Shown piece after piece: positions 1-8,710 of a DNA stretch of 64,000 nucleotides. Each line of letters opens with the position of its first letter. The first letter of the stretch is position 1. Both the position numbers and the translations under genes were made by a program. Source of the stretch: Anaerobacillus arseniciselenatis (GTDB lineage Bacteria; Bacillota; Bacilli; Bacillales; Anaerobacillaceae); the NCBI RefSeq assembly GCF_001865995.1, contig NZ_MLQQ01000035.1, positions 62,001 to 126,000 on the forward strand, in the 5' to 3' direction. The notes under the pieces were generated by a model. It worked only from the letters and a program-made list of their open reading frames with translations. It was not told the origin of the DNA and did no database searches.

Positions 1-363
1 GGCTCCGCTTATGTCGAAGAAGAAAATCAAAAAATCGTCTATACAGGCATGCCGGCAGGAATTTTATTTACAGCAGAAGAAAAAACGATATACCATGCAG
101 GGGATACAGCGCTGTTTTCAGATATGAAAGTCATTGGTGAACGAAACAATGTGGATGTTGCCTTCCTACCAATCGGAGATAATTTTACAATGGGTCCCGA
201 AGACGCTGCCGTGGCTGCTTCATGGTTAAAAGCTAGAAAGGTAGTACCAATCCATTACAATACCTTCCCAGTCATCGAGCAAGATCCGAAAGCATTTGTT
301 GCCATGCTTGAATCTGGAATTGAAGGGAAAGTATTAAGTTCAGGTGTGACATTTAATCTTTAA
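1..363 (+). CDS. ytkL: UPF0173 metal-dependent hydrolase, C-terminal part
   Basis: The reading frame is open from the first base, so only the last 120 residues are in the window. They carry metallo-beta-lactamase-fold motifs: HAGDT (visible residues 32-36), a metal-ligand loop in this superfamily, and the final histidine of PIHYNTFP near visible residue 85. The closing [12 protein letters not shown] is typical of the YtkL/UPF0173 family. Function beyond metal-dependent hydrolysis is not established; no substrate can be read from the sequence. A rho-independent terminator follows directly. In Bacillus this gene also lies next to ytoI, which supports the assignment. Confidence 0.85.
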   Translation, partial: GSAYVEEENQKIVYTGMPAGILFTAEEKTIYHAGDTALFSDMKVIGERNNVDVAFLPIGDNFTMGPEDAAVAASWLKARKVVPIHYNTFPVIEQDPKAFVAMLESGIEGKVLSSGVTFNL

Positions 364-375
364 AATATAAGAATT

Positions 376-430
376 AAAAAGAACTCATAAGAACGGGTTA
401 GAAACTAACTATTCTTTGAGTTCTTTTTTT
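376..430 (+). terminator. Terminator after ytkL
   Basis: AAAGAACTCA pairs with TGAGTTCTTT across a ~29-nt loop and runs straight into seven T residues, a standard rho-independent terminator placed 12 bases after the ytkL stop. Confidence 0.85.
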
Positions 431-558
431 GTTAAATATTTTTCCGTTTCGCAACGATAACTTTCCCAGCGCTTTAAATTTAATTCACAAAAACAAATTC
501 ATCTTTCAAAAAACAGTGCATATAATCTAGTAAGACAACCTATCTAGGAGGAGTATAT

Positions 559-810
559 ATGCGAAGGAAACGTTTATTTTTATGCTTATTACTTGGGATT
601 GCAATTGTTTTTTATGGTGTCCCTTATTTAAATTTTCAAGGAGATTTAAAAACGGTTATTTTTTCGATCACTTGGGTTTTGTTTGCTCTTGCTGCTATTA
701 GTGGTAATTTAATCGCATTACTTTATGGAAAAAGAGTCAACCGTCGTGCTACAACAACTAAACAAATTTTTAAACAACAAAAGAAACAAAAAGTACGACA
801 ATATGGTTAA
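559..810 (+). CDS. Small two-helix membrane protein, unknown function
   Basis: This 83-residue protein starts at an ATG with a strong AGGAGG ribosome site nine bases upstream. It has two hydrophobic segments (about residues 5-23 and 33-56) and a short basic C-terminal tail rich in K, R and Q (about 58-83), so it is predicted to be a double-spanning membrane protein with a positively charged cytoplasmic tail. I do not recognise a family. It stands alone between the ytkL terminator and ytoI, which begins 88 bases later, and could share a transcript with ytoI. The good ribosome site and protein-like composition make it a likely real gene. Confidence 0.6.
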   Translation: MRRKRLFLCLLLGIAIVFYGVPYLNFQGDLKTVIFSITWVLFALAAISGNLIALLYGKRVNRRATTTKQIFKQQKKQKVRQYG

Positions 811-898
811 TTGCCTTGAAGTCAAGCTCTGACATCGCTATAATTGTATTAGTACAGAGACGGTTCTTAATGAACACAGAGAGAGTGGGGAGAGCTTG

Positions 899-2206
899 AT
901 GACAAAGCACGAACAAATATTGCAACATATTCAGTCCCTAGAGGTAGGTCATAAAATTTCAGTAAGACAAATTGCCAAAGCATTAACTGTTAGTGAAGGA
1001 ACGGCTTATAGAGCGATAAAAGATGCCGAAAATCAAGGGCTAGTTAGCACGATTGAGCGAGTTGGGACAATTAGAATTGAAAAAAAACAAAAAGAAAACA
1101 TTGAGAAGTTGACGTTTGCTGAGGTTGTCAATATTGTTGATGGACAAGTTCTAGGGGGAAGAGATGGTTTATACAAAACGTTAAGTAAATTTGTCATTGG
1201 TGCGATGAAAGCTGAAGCAATGATGCGTTACGTTGAACCAGGGAACTTATTAATTGTAGGTAACCGAGAACAAGTGCATAAACTCGCACTTGAAAATGGC
1301 GCAGCCGTTTTAATTACAGGGGGCTTCGATTCCTCAGATGAAGTTAAGCGCTTAGCAGACCAAATAGAATTACCAATAATATCAACAACGTACGATACAT
1401 TTACAGTAGCAACGATGATCAACCGGGCCATATATGATCAATTAATTAAAAAGGAAATTATATTAGTTGAAGATATTTTTATCAAACTTGAAAAAACATA
1501 CTATTTAAAAACAACTGACCAAGTAGAAGAGTGGTTTATGTTAAATGAAAAGACGGGTCACAGCCGTTATCCAGTAATTGATGGAAATATGAAACTTCAA
1601 GGAATGATTACTTCTAAAGATATCATGGGAATTGAGCGAGAGGTTGAAATTGAAAAAGTAATGACTAAAAGTCCAATTTCCGTAAACGTACAAACTTCTG
1701 TTGCGTCTGCGGCGCATTTAATGGTGTGGGAAGGAATTGAGCAGCTTCCTGTCGTTGATCATTATAAAAAACTTGTCGGGGTCCTCAGTAGGCAAGATGT
1801 TCTAAAAGCATTGCAGACGAACCAAAGGCAACCACATATTGGAGAAACGATTGAAGATCTAGTAACGAGTCGGTTTGAAGATGCTTCGGTGGGGAATGAA
1901 ACTTGTTATCGTTGTGAAGTTACACCACAAATGACGAACCATTTAGGAACGGTTTCATATGGTGTATTTACCACTCTTGTAACCGAGGCCGGAAGTCGCG
2001 TTTTACGCCTTCATAAAAAAGGTGACCTCGTCGTTGAAAATATTACGCTTTATTTTATTAAGCCAGTTCAAATAGAGAGCATGATCGAAATCCATCCAAG
2101 AGTATTAGAAATTGGTCGTAAATTTGGTAAAGTAGATGTGGAAATCTTTCATGATGGTAATATAGTAGGGAAAGCATTATTAATGGCACAAATTATAGAT
2201 CGTTAA
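899..2206 (+). CDS. ytoI: HTH-DRTGG-CBS-hotdog protein YtoI
   Basis: This is a predicted cytosolic regulatory protein of 435 residues. Domains in order: an N-terminal winged helix (about 1-60, with VRQIAKALTVSEGTAYRAIK as recognition region), a DRTGG domain (about 70-180), two CBS motifs (about 190-310, each ending in a VIDG/VVDH...GM/GVLS pattern) and a C-terminal hotdog thioesterase-like domain (about 325-430). CBS pairs usually bind adenine nucleotides; the DNA target and the ligand are unknown. A TTG three bases earlier is in frame, but GGGGAG at 887-892 sits at the ideal distance from the ATG at 899, so I start there. Length and domain order match B. subtilis YtoI, and the location next to ytpI and nrnA agrees. 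Confidence 0.9.
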   Translation: MTKHEQILQHIQSLEVGHKISVRQIAKALTVSEGTAYRAIKDAENQGLVSTIERVGTIRIEKKQKENIEKLTFAEVVNIVDGQVLGGRDGLYKTLSKFVIGAMKAEAMMRYVEPGNLLIVGNREQVHKLALENGAAVLITGGFDSSDEVKRLADQIELPIISTTYDTFTVATMINRAIYDQLIKKEIILVEDIFIKLEKTYYLKTTDQVEEWFMLNEKTGHSRYPVIDGNMKLQGMITSKDIMGIEREVEIEKVMTKSPISVNVQTSVASAAHLMVWEGIEQLPVVDHYKKLVGVLSRQDVLKALQTNQRQPHIGETIEDLVTSRFEDASVGNETCYRCEVTPQMTNHLGTVSYGVFTTLVTEAGSRVLRLHKKGDLVVENITLYFIKPVQIESMIEIHPRVLEIGRKFGKVDVEIFHDGNIVGKALLMAQIIDR

Positions 2207-2240
2207 TTTTATTATAGACCGAAATGATGATAAACGAAGA

Positions 2241-2272
2241 ACGCCTTTGTCACTAGTCATGGACAAAGGCGT
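2241..2272. terminator. Shared hairpin between ytoI and ytpI
   Basis: ACGCCTTTGTC and GACAAAGGCGT form an 11-bp perfect stem between two convergent genes. It is followed by ATTTTA on the plus strand and by TTCTTCGTT on the minus strand, so it probably ends both transcripts, although neither T-run is strong. Confidence 0.65.
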
Positions 2273-2320
2273 ATTTTAACAATGATTACTTATTAATTAG
2301 GGCTTGGTGAGATGTCGTTT

Positions 2321-2611
2321 CTAAGCTTTAGCTTCTTCAATTGCTAATGGTAAGTAATATTTATATGCTTTATAGCCGAAGTAAATATTAGCGCCACCAA
2401 GGAAAATAAAAGTGAATCCAACAGCAACAGAAACATTCGTTGGAAATCTAAGTTGATTTAAACCAAAAGCTACTAAAAACACACCGATAGCGATATTTCC
2501 TTTAGTTGAAATCCATTTCTTCTCAATCGGAGCTTTAGTACGAAAATATTTTACTTTGAAAAATATATAAAATACGACAGAAATGATAATTATACTAGTT
2601 GTTATCAACAT
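2321..2611 (-). CDS. ytpI: YtpI-like membrane protein
   Basis: About 96 residues with three hydrophobic stretches (roughly 3-17, 42-58 and 63-80) and a basic segment between the first two, suggesting three membrane passes. Sequence feel, size and the position between ytoI and nrnA match the YtpI family, whose function is unknown. A GTG at 2617 would add two residues, but the ribosome site TAGGGG is better spaced from the ATG at 2611, so that start is preferred. Unlike its neighbours it is read on the minus strand, convergent with ytoI and divergent from nrnA. Confidence 0.8.
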   Translation of the reverse strand: MLITTSIIIISVVFYIFFKVKYFRTKAPIEKKWISTKGNIAIGVFLVAFGLNQLRFPTNVSVAVGFTFIFLGGANIYFGYKAYKYYLPLAIEEAKA

Positions 2612-2732
2612 TAACACCCCTAAAAAAATTTTACATCGTTATTGTAACGTGAAATGATGAGAAAAGCTAATAAGACGCAAACGATACATAAGAAAAATGT
2701 AAAAGAATTTGTCATTAAAGGAGCATGAAAAA

Positions 2733-3683
2733 ATGAAACAAAAAATAATTGAAACGATTGAAAGTTATGATCAAATTATTATTCACCGACACGTTCGTCC
2801 AGACCCAGATGCATTAGGGGCTCAAGCTGGTTTGGCCCAACTAATAAAAGAACATTATCCTGAGAAAAACGTATATACAGTTGGCGATGAAGAGGCATCA
2901 CTTCAATTTATTAATAAAATGGATGAAATAAAAGACGAACAATTTAGTGGAGCGTTAATTATTATTTGTGACACTGCAAATACGGAACGAATAAGTGATG
3001 AAAGGTATGTAAAAGGTGACAAAATAATAAAGATCGATCATCATCCGAATGAAGATCCGTACGGGGATGTTATTTGGGTGGATACTAGTGCGAGCTCTGT
3101 TAGTGAAATGATTTATGAGCTATTTGAAACGTGGCAAGAATTGAAAGGTATGCAAATGACTAAAGAGGTAGCTCGTAGTTTATTTGTCGGTATTGTTGGA
3201 GATACAGGTAGGTTTAGGTATCCAAATACGACCGAGCGAACATTTCGCTATGCTGCCGAATTAATGAAACAACCATTCTCTCCTGTTGAGTTATATGAAA
3301 AAATGGAAAATAAAAGCTTAAATATGGCTAGACTCGAAGGCTATATTTTAAATAATTTTAAATATCTTGAGAACGGCGTAGGTACGATTAACTTATCAAA
3401 CGACTTACTTCAAGAGTACGGAATAACGACGAGCGAAGCCTCTAAGTTAGTTAATACGTTTTCTGATGTAGAAGGGTTAAAAGCATGGGTGTTTTTCGTA
3501 GAAGAACCCGACCAGTTAATTCGTGTTCGCCTTCGTTCGAAAGGGCCAACCATTAATGGCTTAGCACAAAATTTTAATGGTGGGGGACACCCGTTAGCTG
3601 CCGGGGCATCGGTTCATTCCTGGGAAGAGGCGAAGCTTGTTTTAAATGAGCTACAGCAAATATGCAAAAATCATAAGGTATAA
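2733..3683 (+). CDS. nrnA: Oligoribonuclease / pAp phosphatase NrnA
   Basis: A DHH-DHHA1 phosphoesterase of 316 residues that degrades 2-5-nt RNA fragments and dephosphorylates pAp from sulfur assimilation (family knowledge). Visible motifs: IIIHRHVRPDPDALG with metal ligands H18, H20, D24 and D26; IICD with D80; the DHH motif at 102-104 (IDHHPNED); and GGGHPLAAGA near residue 283, the substrate-binding loop of the DHHA1 domain. A TTG at 2709 is in frame, but AAAGGAG at 2719-2725 fits the ATG at 2733. The gene ends 12 bases before a large terminator-like repeat. Confidence 0.95.
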   Translation: MKQKIIETIESYDQIIIHRHVRPDPDALGAQAGLAQLIKEHYPEKNVYTVGDEEASLQFINKMDEIKDEQFSGALIIICDTANTERISDERYVKGDKIIKIDHHPNEDPYGDVIWVDTSASSVSEMIYELFETWQELKGMQMTKEVARSLFVGIVGDTGRFRYPNTTERTFRYAAELMKQPFSPVELYEKMENKSLNMARLEGYILNNFKYLENGVGTINLSNDLLQEYGITTSEASKLVNTFSDVEGLKAWVFFVEEPDQLIRVRLRSKGPTINGLAQNFNGGGHPLAAGASVHSWEEAKLVLNELQQICKNHKV

Positions 3684-3695
3684 ATGAAAGTACTT

Positions 3696-3848
3696 AAAAA
3701 GTAATGTAAAGGGCTATCCCAATAGCAGTGTCAGACACCGTTAGTCGGCAAATATAGACGAATTATAAATGTAATATGTTTATATTTAGAAAGTTTGTTC
3801 TACATGGTGTCAGACACTTATGGGATAGTCCCTACATTACTTTTTTTT
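3696..3848. repeat. Family B nested terminator repeat, copy 1
   Basis: A ~150-bp inverted repeat between convergent nrnA and a 62-residue gene. The outer arms (AGTAATGTAAAGGGCTATCCCA against TGGGATAGTCCCTACATTACT, shown here only as 3701-3721 and 3821-3841) enclose the conserved inner module: GTGTCAGACACC at 3728-3739, a small AATATAGAC hairpin, and GGTGTCAGACAC at 3806-3817. Eight T residues follow on the plus strand, so it probably ends nrnA transcription. The outer stem also supplies the last codons and stop of the minus-strand gene. Confidence 0.8.
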
Positions 3849-4020
3849 GTGGGATAAACCAATAACCTAAATTTGTCGCATCCTCAAACACTGGGATCCC
3901 GCTTTTCGCTAATTCTTTTTTAATGTATGAGGCAACTTCTTGGGAATCAGTAAAGGCGGAGTATCCTGCTTTAATTCGCTCTACTTTTAGTCTCGCGAGT
4001 TTTCTACGGCTAATAATCAT
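3832..4020 (-). CDS. Small conserved-looking protein, unknown function
   Basis: A 62-residue basic protein starting MIISRRKLARLKVERIKAG, with no membrane segment. It begins at an ATG behind a very strong AAAGGAGGAG ribosome site, which argues it is translated. The middle (about 25-50) looks like one short helix followed by a GIPVF...NLGYWF segment. I do not recognise the family with confidence. It lies 138 bases downstream of ytrI on the same strand and may be co-transcribed with ytrH-ytrI. Its last residues (QKKVM) and stop lie within the outer arm of a family B repeat, suggesting that repeat insertion or growth has reshaped the C-terminus. Confidence 0.65.
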   Translation of the reverse strand: MIISRRKLARLKVERIKAGYSAFTDSQEVASYIKKELAKSGIPVFEDATNLGYWFIPQKKVM

Positions 4021-4158
4021 CTTAAAAACTCCTCCTTTATCAATATAGTATTTTGCTTCTTTATCATTATATAGTAATTCGTAAAAAAGGTAGCTTGTTC
4101 ATTACAATTTTTCGGAAATTTGTTAGATTTTAATATTTGTTAATTTAATGAGTTTCAC

Positions 4159-4665
4159 TCAATTAGCGAGACGGATTTCTACGAATACTTCTAATGTTGT
4201 ATATGCCCAGACATCCTTTACTGTTACTTGATATTTCTTGTCGTTAACTTCGTATGTAGTATTTTCTAACGTTTGATATAAGAGCTCTTTCGTATTAGCA
4301 ACAGTTTCAATGTTTTTATTTTTTATTGCTTTAAGCTCGTTTTCAACTTTGCTACGAAGTTCGTGGATCGACAATTCACTTAGTTTTAATTCTTTATCAT
4401 TTTTAAAATATACCTTTATTTCTTGAATCGTTAGCTTTCTTTGGTTTTCTTTGTTTAGTTCATCTTGATCACTTCTTAAAATTTCGATTGTATCTTTTTG
4501 ATCGTTTATTGTTATTTCTTGTTTTTTAATTTCATTAACTAATTTTTCTTGCACAATTCCAAATTGGTAGATGAAAAAGAACCAACCGATTAACATCCCG
4601 ATAATCATCCCAGAGAAAAATCGTTGCCATCCTGGTTTTTTATAGTAAGGTGGAATTCTCATCAT
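4159..4665 (-). CDS. ytrI: Sporulation membrane protein YtrI
   Basis: A 168-residue protein with a single N-terminal membrane anchor (about residues 18-36, FFSGMIIGMLIGWFFFIYQF) followed by a coiled-coil region (about 40-75, rich in K, E, Q and I) and a C-terminal domain ending in a beta-rich VTVKDVWAYTTLEVFVEI stretch. Layout and position match YtrI, needed for efficient sporulation in B. subtilis (family knowledge). It starts six bases after the ytrH stop; its GGAGG ribosome site lies inside the last ytrH codons, so the two are translationally linked. Two adjacent ATG codons (4665, 4662) are possible starts. Confidence 0.85.
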   Translation of the reverse strand: MMRIPPYYKKPGWQRFFSGMIIGMLIGWFFFIYQFGIVQEKLVNEIKKQEITINDQKDTIEILRSDQDELNKENQRKLTIQEIKVYFKNDKELKLSELSIHELRSKVENELKAIKNKNIETVANTKELLYQTLENTTYEVNDKKYQVTVKDVWAYTTLEVFVEIRLAN

Positions 4666-4671
4666 TGCAAA

Positions 4672-4998
4672 TTAGGCCTCCTGAGTCATCCATTGGATTA
4701 GCACACCGCCTGAGTGGGCTCCTGATAATGCAACGAAAATCATAAATAATGTTTTCGCAATATCGATATGGGAACCATCATAAATCCCGCGTTCGATACT
4801 ATAAATCGCATCAAAAGTTCCGCCAATGGCTGCGACTAATGCCCATATTTTTAAACCTGCTGCAAGGTCACTTATTGTAGAAAGAGGTGGCTTACCAATA
4901 AGAAAAGCTCCAATACCACCAATGATCGCACCACCAATAACGACTCCGAAAGCAACAAAGAAATTCATAACTAACGTTGCGATAAATTCTTTATCCAT
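4672..4998 (-). CDS. ytrH: Sporulation membrane protein YtrH
   Basis: A 108-residue polytopic membrane protein with hydrophobic segments at about 9-33, 50-62 and 82-100. Size, glycine-rich first helix (GGAIIGGIGAF) and pairing with ytrI match YtrH, a mother-cell sporulation protein in B. subtilis. AGAGGAGAG provides the ribosome site. It is divergent from dnaE, with 235 bases between the starts, so the intergenic region should contain promoters for both directions; I could not assign a sporulation sigma-factor promoter by eye. Confidence 0.88.
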   Translation of the reverse strand: MDKEFIATLVMNFFVAFGVVIGGAIIGGIGAFLIGKPPLSTISDLAAGLKIWALVAAIGGTFDAIYSIERGIYDGSHIDIAKTLFMIFVALSGAHSGGVLIQWMTQEA

Positions 4999-5016
4999 AT
5001 ATGTCTCTCCTCTAAT

Positions 5017-5120
5017 TAATATAAAATTAAAAATGTGAAATTGTAAAAAAAAGAAGCTTCGTAGTATCTCTTAAAGAGACAACTATAAATTATAAATTTG
5101 AATATAAAATTCCAATACTA
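5017..5120. repeat. AT-rich heptad palindrome near dnaE (family C type)
   Basis: Between ytrH and dnaE, AT-rich 7-base units (TAAAATT, AAAAATG, TGAAATT) run toward an AAGCTTCG core near 5053, then units on the opposite strand sense (ATAAATT, ATAAATT, TGAATAT) run away from it. This resembles the heptad palindromes after polA and mutM but is more diverged. It fills most of the ytrH-dnaE gap. Confidence 0.45.
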
Positions 5121-5233
5121 ATATTTATGGGACAAAGCACTGTGATATTCTTATGTTTTAAATTAACTCGCTTTTCATGTAAAATAAACAATAGATAAGG
5201 ATCGTATGTTCTGAAAAAGAGGGGGGAACTGTA

Positions 5234-8200
5234 GTGGGGTTTGCTCATTTACATATCAATACGGAATATAGCCTTTTAAAAAGTGCAGCAAAAATTGATA
5301 CACTTGTCCAAAGAGCTAAAGAACTACAATTTTCTGCCCTAGCCATTACGGACCAAAATGTAATGTATGGAGTTATACCTTTTTATAAAGCGTGTAAAAA
5401 CGCTGGTATCAAACCGATTATTGGTCTTGAACTTTCAGTAGTAGGGGATGACGGTAGAGAAACAAGGTTGATATTATTAGCTAAAACATTAAAAGGATAT
5501 CAAAACTTACTGAAACTAAGTAGTGTCGCTCAAATCTTACCAACGACTAATACGAAACAAGTTCAGAAAAAGCATTTATTCGCCTATTGTGAAGATCTCA
5601 TTGCCATTAGTTCGCCATATAAAGGAGAAATTCAACAACTGTTAGCCGAAGGTTCAACACAGTTAGCGATAAAAAAAGTAAAAGAATATGAACTGTCCTT
5701 TCCTTCTAACTTTTATGTGGGAATTCAAGATCATTTTTTAGCGGAAGAAAAGGAACTAAATTTACAATTACTTCAGCTATCAAAAAAACAAGAGCTTAAA
5801 TTAGTGGCTACGAATCAAGTGATGTATGTCGACAAAAAAGATGCAATTGCACATAAATGTTTATTAGCTATTGACGAAGGTACAACATTAAAAGAGCTAA
5901 AAAGTGCTTTTAGTACTGAAGAATATTACTTAAAGTCAAAAGAAGACATGTACGAATTGTTCAAACATGTACCACAAAGCATAGCGAATGCTGAATTTAT
6001 TGCAAATAGTTGTAACGTTGAAATAAGTTTCGGGGGGCAAACATTACCTAAATATCCATTGCCAGAGGATGAACATGCGAAACAAACATTAGAAAAAATA
6101 TGTTATCAAGGGTTAAAACAACGGTATAACCATATCTCTAATGATATTGAAGCAAGGCTACGCTATGAGCTTGAAGTTATTGACAAGATGAACTTTAACG
6201 ACTATTTCTTAATTGTCTGGGACTTTATGAAATTTGCCCATGATCACCAAATGGTTACAGGTCCTGGTCGTGGTTCGGCGGCTGGGTCGCTTGTCGCATA
6301 CGTATTAAATATTACAAATGTTGATCCGATAAAGTATGACTTATTATTTGAAAGGTTTTTAAACCCTGAACGTATTACGATGCCAGATATTGATATCGAT
6401 TTTCCGGATACAAGACGTGAAGAAGTGATTCAATATGTTTTTGAAAAATACGGGAAAAATCATGTCGCCCAAATTATTACGTTCGGAACATTAGCGGCAA
6501 AGGCAGCCTTAAGAGACGTGGGCAAAGTCATTGGTATTCCTTTAAAAAAGATTGATGTAGTTGCTAAGCAAATTACCTCGAGACCTAATATTACAATTGA
6601 GGAAGTTGTTCGAGAAACTCCTTCGTTAAAATCACAAATTAAAGCTGATGAAGAAGTGAAAAATTGGTTTCAACTTGCCAAAAGAGTAGAAGGAATTCCC
6701 CGTCACGCCTCCACCCACGCGGCTGGTATTGTTATTAGCGAACAACCTTTAACGAACAATGTTCCATTACAAGAGGGGCATTACGATGTATTGTTAACCC
6801 AATATCCGATGAACACGTTAGAAGAACTCGGTTTATTAAAGATGGATTTCCTTGGTTTAAGGAATCTATCGTTTATTGAAGAAATTATTAATCACATTGT
6901 TCAAGACGAAGATAAGAGAATTGATCTGAATCGAATTCCCTTTAACGATGAAAAAACATTTCAATTGTTAAGCAAAGGTGATACGACAGGAGTGTTTCAG
7001 CTTGAATCCCCAGGAATGAAACGAGTTCTTTCCGACTTGAAGCCGACTGAGTTTGAAGATATTGTTGCAGTCAATGCCTTGTATCGACCAGGGCCGATGG
7101 AGAACATCCCTTTATACATTGCTGGAAAACATAAAAAAAGAAAAGTTTCTTATGTTCATGAAGATTTAAAGCCGATTCTAGAAAAAACGTATGGAGTGAT
7201 CGTATACCAAGAACAGATTATGCAAATTGCCTCTAAATTAGCGGGGTTTTCACTCGGAGAAGCAGATATATTACGAAGAGCAGTCAGTAAGAAGAAGTTA
7301 GATACGTTAGAAGGGGAGCGCTCGAAGTTTGTGAGCGGGTGTCTAGCACGTGGCTATGCTCAAAATGTCGCTACCGACGTTTATGACTTAATCGTTCGTT
7401 TTGCCAATTACGGATTTAACCGCAGTCACTCAGTCGCGTATAGCGTGATTGCTTATCAACTTGCTTATTTAAAAGCGAATTATCCAACTGCTTTCTTTGC
7501 TGCTCTTTTATCGAATGCAATCGGTGGACAGCAAAAAGTTAAACAATACATGGTTGATGCAAAGCAAAGAGGTATCGATGTGCTAAAGCCATCGATCAAT
7601 AATAGTGCAGCTTATTTTACGATTGCCGAAAATAAGAAAATAAATTTTGGGTTAGCGTCACTAAAAAATGTCGGGGCAAAAGTGATTGAAGAAATTGTTT
7701 TAGAAAGAAACAAGAAAGGCCCCTTTAAAGATATCTTTGAGTTTTGTGCGCGTATGAAAAGTAAACAAATGAATCGTCGAACACTAGAGGCATTAGTAGC
7801 AGCAGGGTGCTTTGATGAATTAGGACACCATAGGGCGGGTTTACTAGCTACGTTAGATTATGCGCTAGAGTATGGTGAAAAAGTAAAAGAAATCGATGAA
7901 AATGGGCAAACAGCTCTTTTCAAAGATGAAATTGTAAAACCAAGTTTTGTTCAAGTTCCTCCGTTTAAAGAACCTGAAAAGCTATATTTCGAGAAGGAAG
8001 TGTTAGGGTTTTATGTTTCAAGCCATCCGATTGAAGGTTATTTGGATGTACTTGAATCTCACCAAAGAACTAAAGTGTCAAGTGCACTTTTAGATGAAGA
8101 GAAAAGTGCTGTCCGTCTCGGAGGTCTAGTTGAAAGTGTCAGAGTCATAAAAACGAAAAAGGGCGAACAAATGGCTTTTTTAAAGATAAGTGATGAAAGT

Positions 8201-8605
8201 GGCGAGATCGATATTACTGTCTTTCCAAAAATTTATCGTGAATATTACCAAACTATAAATGAAGGTGCATTAATTTTTCTTGTCGGTAGACTAGAATTAT
8301 CAAAAGGCCGGAAACAACTGATCGCCGAAAAGTTAACGGATGTTAAAGAAGTTAAGAAAAAACCAGCTGATAAGCAACAAATCTTATATTTAAAAATTAC
8401 TCAAAGTCACGCTTCTAATGAACAATTATCTCAACTGAAAAATATTCTGAAAAAATATTCAGGTCAGATAAAGGTTATACTATTTTATGAGGCTGAACGT
8501 AGGTATATTGAGTTATCTGATGACTTTAGCGTAAGTGGGTCAAACCAATGCTTAGAGGCGTTATGTAACATATTAGGAAAACAAAATGTTGTAATAAAAA
8601 GTTAA
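5234..8605 (+). CDS. dnaE: DNA polymerase III alpha subunit DnaE
   Basis: The 1123-residue error-prone-type replicative polymerase of Firmicutes, which extends RNA primers on the lagging strand in partnership with PolC (family knowledge). Domains in order: PHP (about 1-270, opening HLHINTEYSLLKS), the C-family polymerase core with GPGRGSAAGS near 342 and the catalytic aspartate motif PDIDIDFPD near 383, helix-hairpin-helix region (about 800-860), and an OB-fold (about 950-1030). It starts with GTG behind AGAGGGGGG. The fragment beyond the OB fold is shorter than in gram-negative DnaE, as expected for this clade. Confidence 0.97.
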   Translation: MGFAHLHINTEYSLLKSAAKIDTLVQRAKELQFSALAITDQNVMYGVIPFYKACKNAGIKPIIGLELSVVGDDGRETRLILLAKTLKGYQNLLKLSSVAQILPTTNTKQVQKKHLFAYCEDLIAISSPYKGEIQQLLAEGSTQLAIKKVKEYELSFPSNFYVGIQDHFLAEEKELNLQLLQLSKKQELKLVATNQVMYVDKKDAIAHKCLLAIDEGTTLKELKSAFSTEEYYLKSKEDMYELFKHVPQSIANAEFIANSCNVEISFGGQTLPKYPLPEDEHAKQTLEKICYQGLKQRYNHISNDIEARLRYELEVIDKMNFNDYFLIVWDFMKFAHDHQMVTGPGRGSAAGSLVAYVLNITNVDPIKYDLLFERFLNPERITMPDIDIDFPDTRREEVIQYVFEKYGKNHVAQIITFGTLAAKAALRDVGKVIGIPLKKIDVVAKQITSRPNITIEEVVRETPSLKSQIKADEEVKNWFQLAKRVEGIPRHASTHAAGIVISEQPLTNNVPLQEGHYDVLLTQYPMNTLEELGLLKMDFLGLRNLSFIEEIINHIVQDEDKRIDLNRIPFNDEKTFQLLSKGDTTGVFQLESPGMKRVLSDLKPTEFEDIVAVNALYRPGPMENIPLYIAGKHKKRKVSYVHEDLKPILEKTYGVIVYQEQIMQIASKLAGFSLGEADILRRAVSKKKLDTLEGERSKFVSGCLARGYAQNVATDVYDLIVRFANYGFNRSHSVAYSVIAYQLAYLKANYPTAFFAALLSNAIGGQQKVKQYMVDAKQRGIDVLKPSINNSAAYFTIAENKKINFGLASLKNVGAKVIEEIVLERNKKGPFKDIFEFCARMKSKQMNRRTLEALVAAGCFDELGHHRAGLLATLDYALEYGEKVKEIDENGQTALFKDEIVKPSFVQVPPFKEPEKLYFEKEVLGFYVSSHPIEGYLDVLESHQRTKVSSALLDEEKSAVRLGGLVESVRVIKTKKGEQMAFLKISDESGEIDITVFPKIYREYYQTINEGALIFLVGRLELSKGRKQLIAEKLTDVKEVKKKPADKQQILYLKITQSHASNEQLSQLKNILKKYSGQIKVILFYEAERRYIELSDDFSVSGSNQCLEALCNILGKQNVVIKS

Positions 8606-8612
8606 CTAACAC

Positions 8613-8640
8613 TGTACACGAAGGAAACATCTGTTATAAT
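8613..8640 (+). promoter_or_regulatory. Predicted promoter of malic enzyme gene
   Basis: TGTACA at 8613-8618 and a perfect TATAAT at 8635-8640, separated by 16 bases, form a plausible housekeeping promoter. Transcription would start about 8647, directly in front of the palindromic operator. Confidence 0.55.
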
Positions 8641-8651
8641 AAAAGAGAAAG

Positions 8652-8666
8652 AGTGGTCAGACCACT
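8652..8666. promoter_or_regulatory. TGGTCAGACCA palindrome, candidate FadR-type operator
   Basis: AGTGGTCAGACCACT is a perfect 15-bp palindrome that begins about five bases after the predicted start site of the malic enzyme gene. TGGT-N3-ACCA is the typical operator form of FadR-subfamily GntR repressors, and such a regulator is encoded immediately after the malic enzyme gene. It is followed by six T residues, so it might also act as a weak terminator for dnaE, but the central spacing makes a poor RNA hairpin. Confidence 0.55.
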
Positions 8667-8710
8667 TTTTTACCAGGTTATTAATCACTATTAGGGGAGA
8701 GTGGAGTATT

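Noticed and set aside
8652..8680. Simple terminator of dnaE
   Set aside because: The palindrome AGTGGTCAGACCACT followed by T residues could terminate, but the central spacing leaves almost no loop and its place after the promoter fits an operator better.
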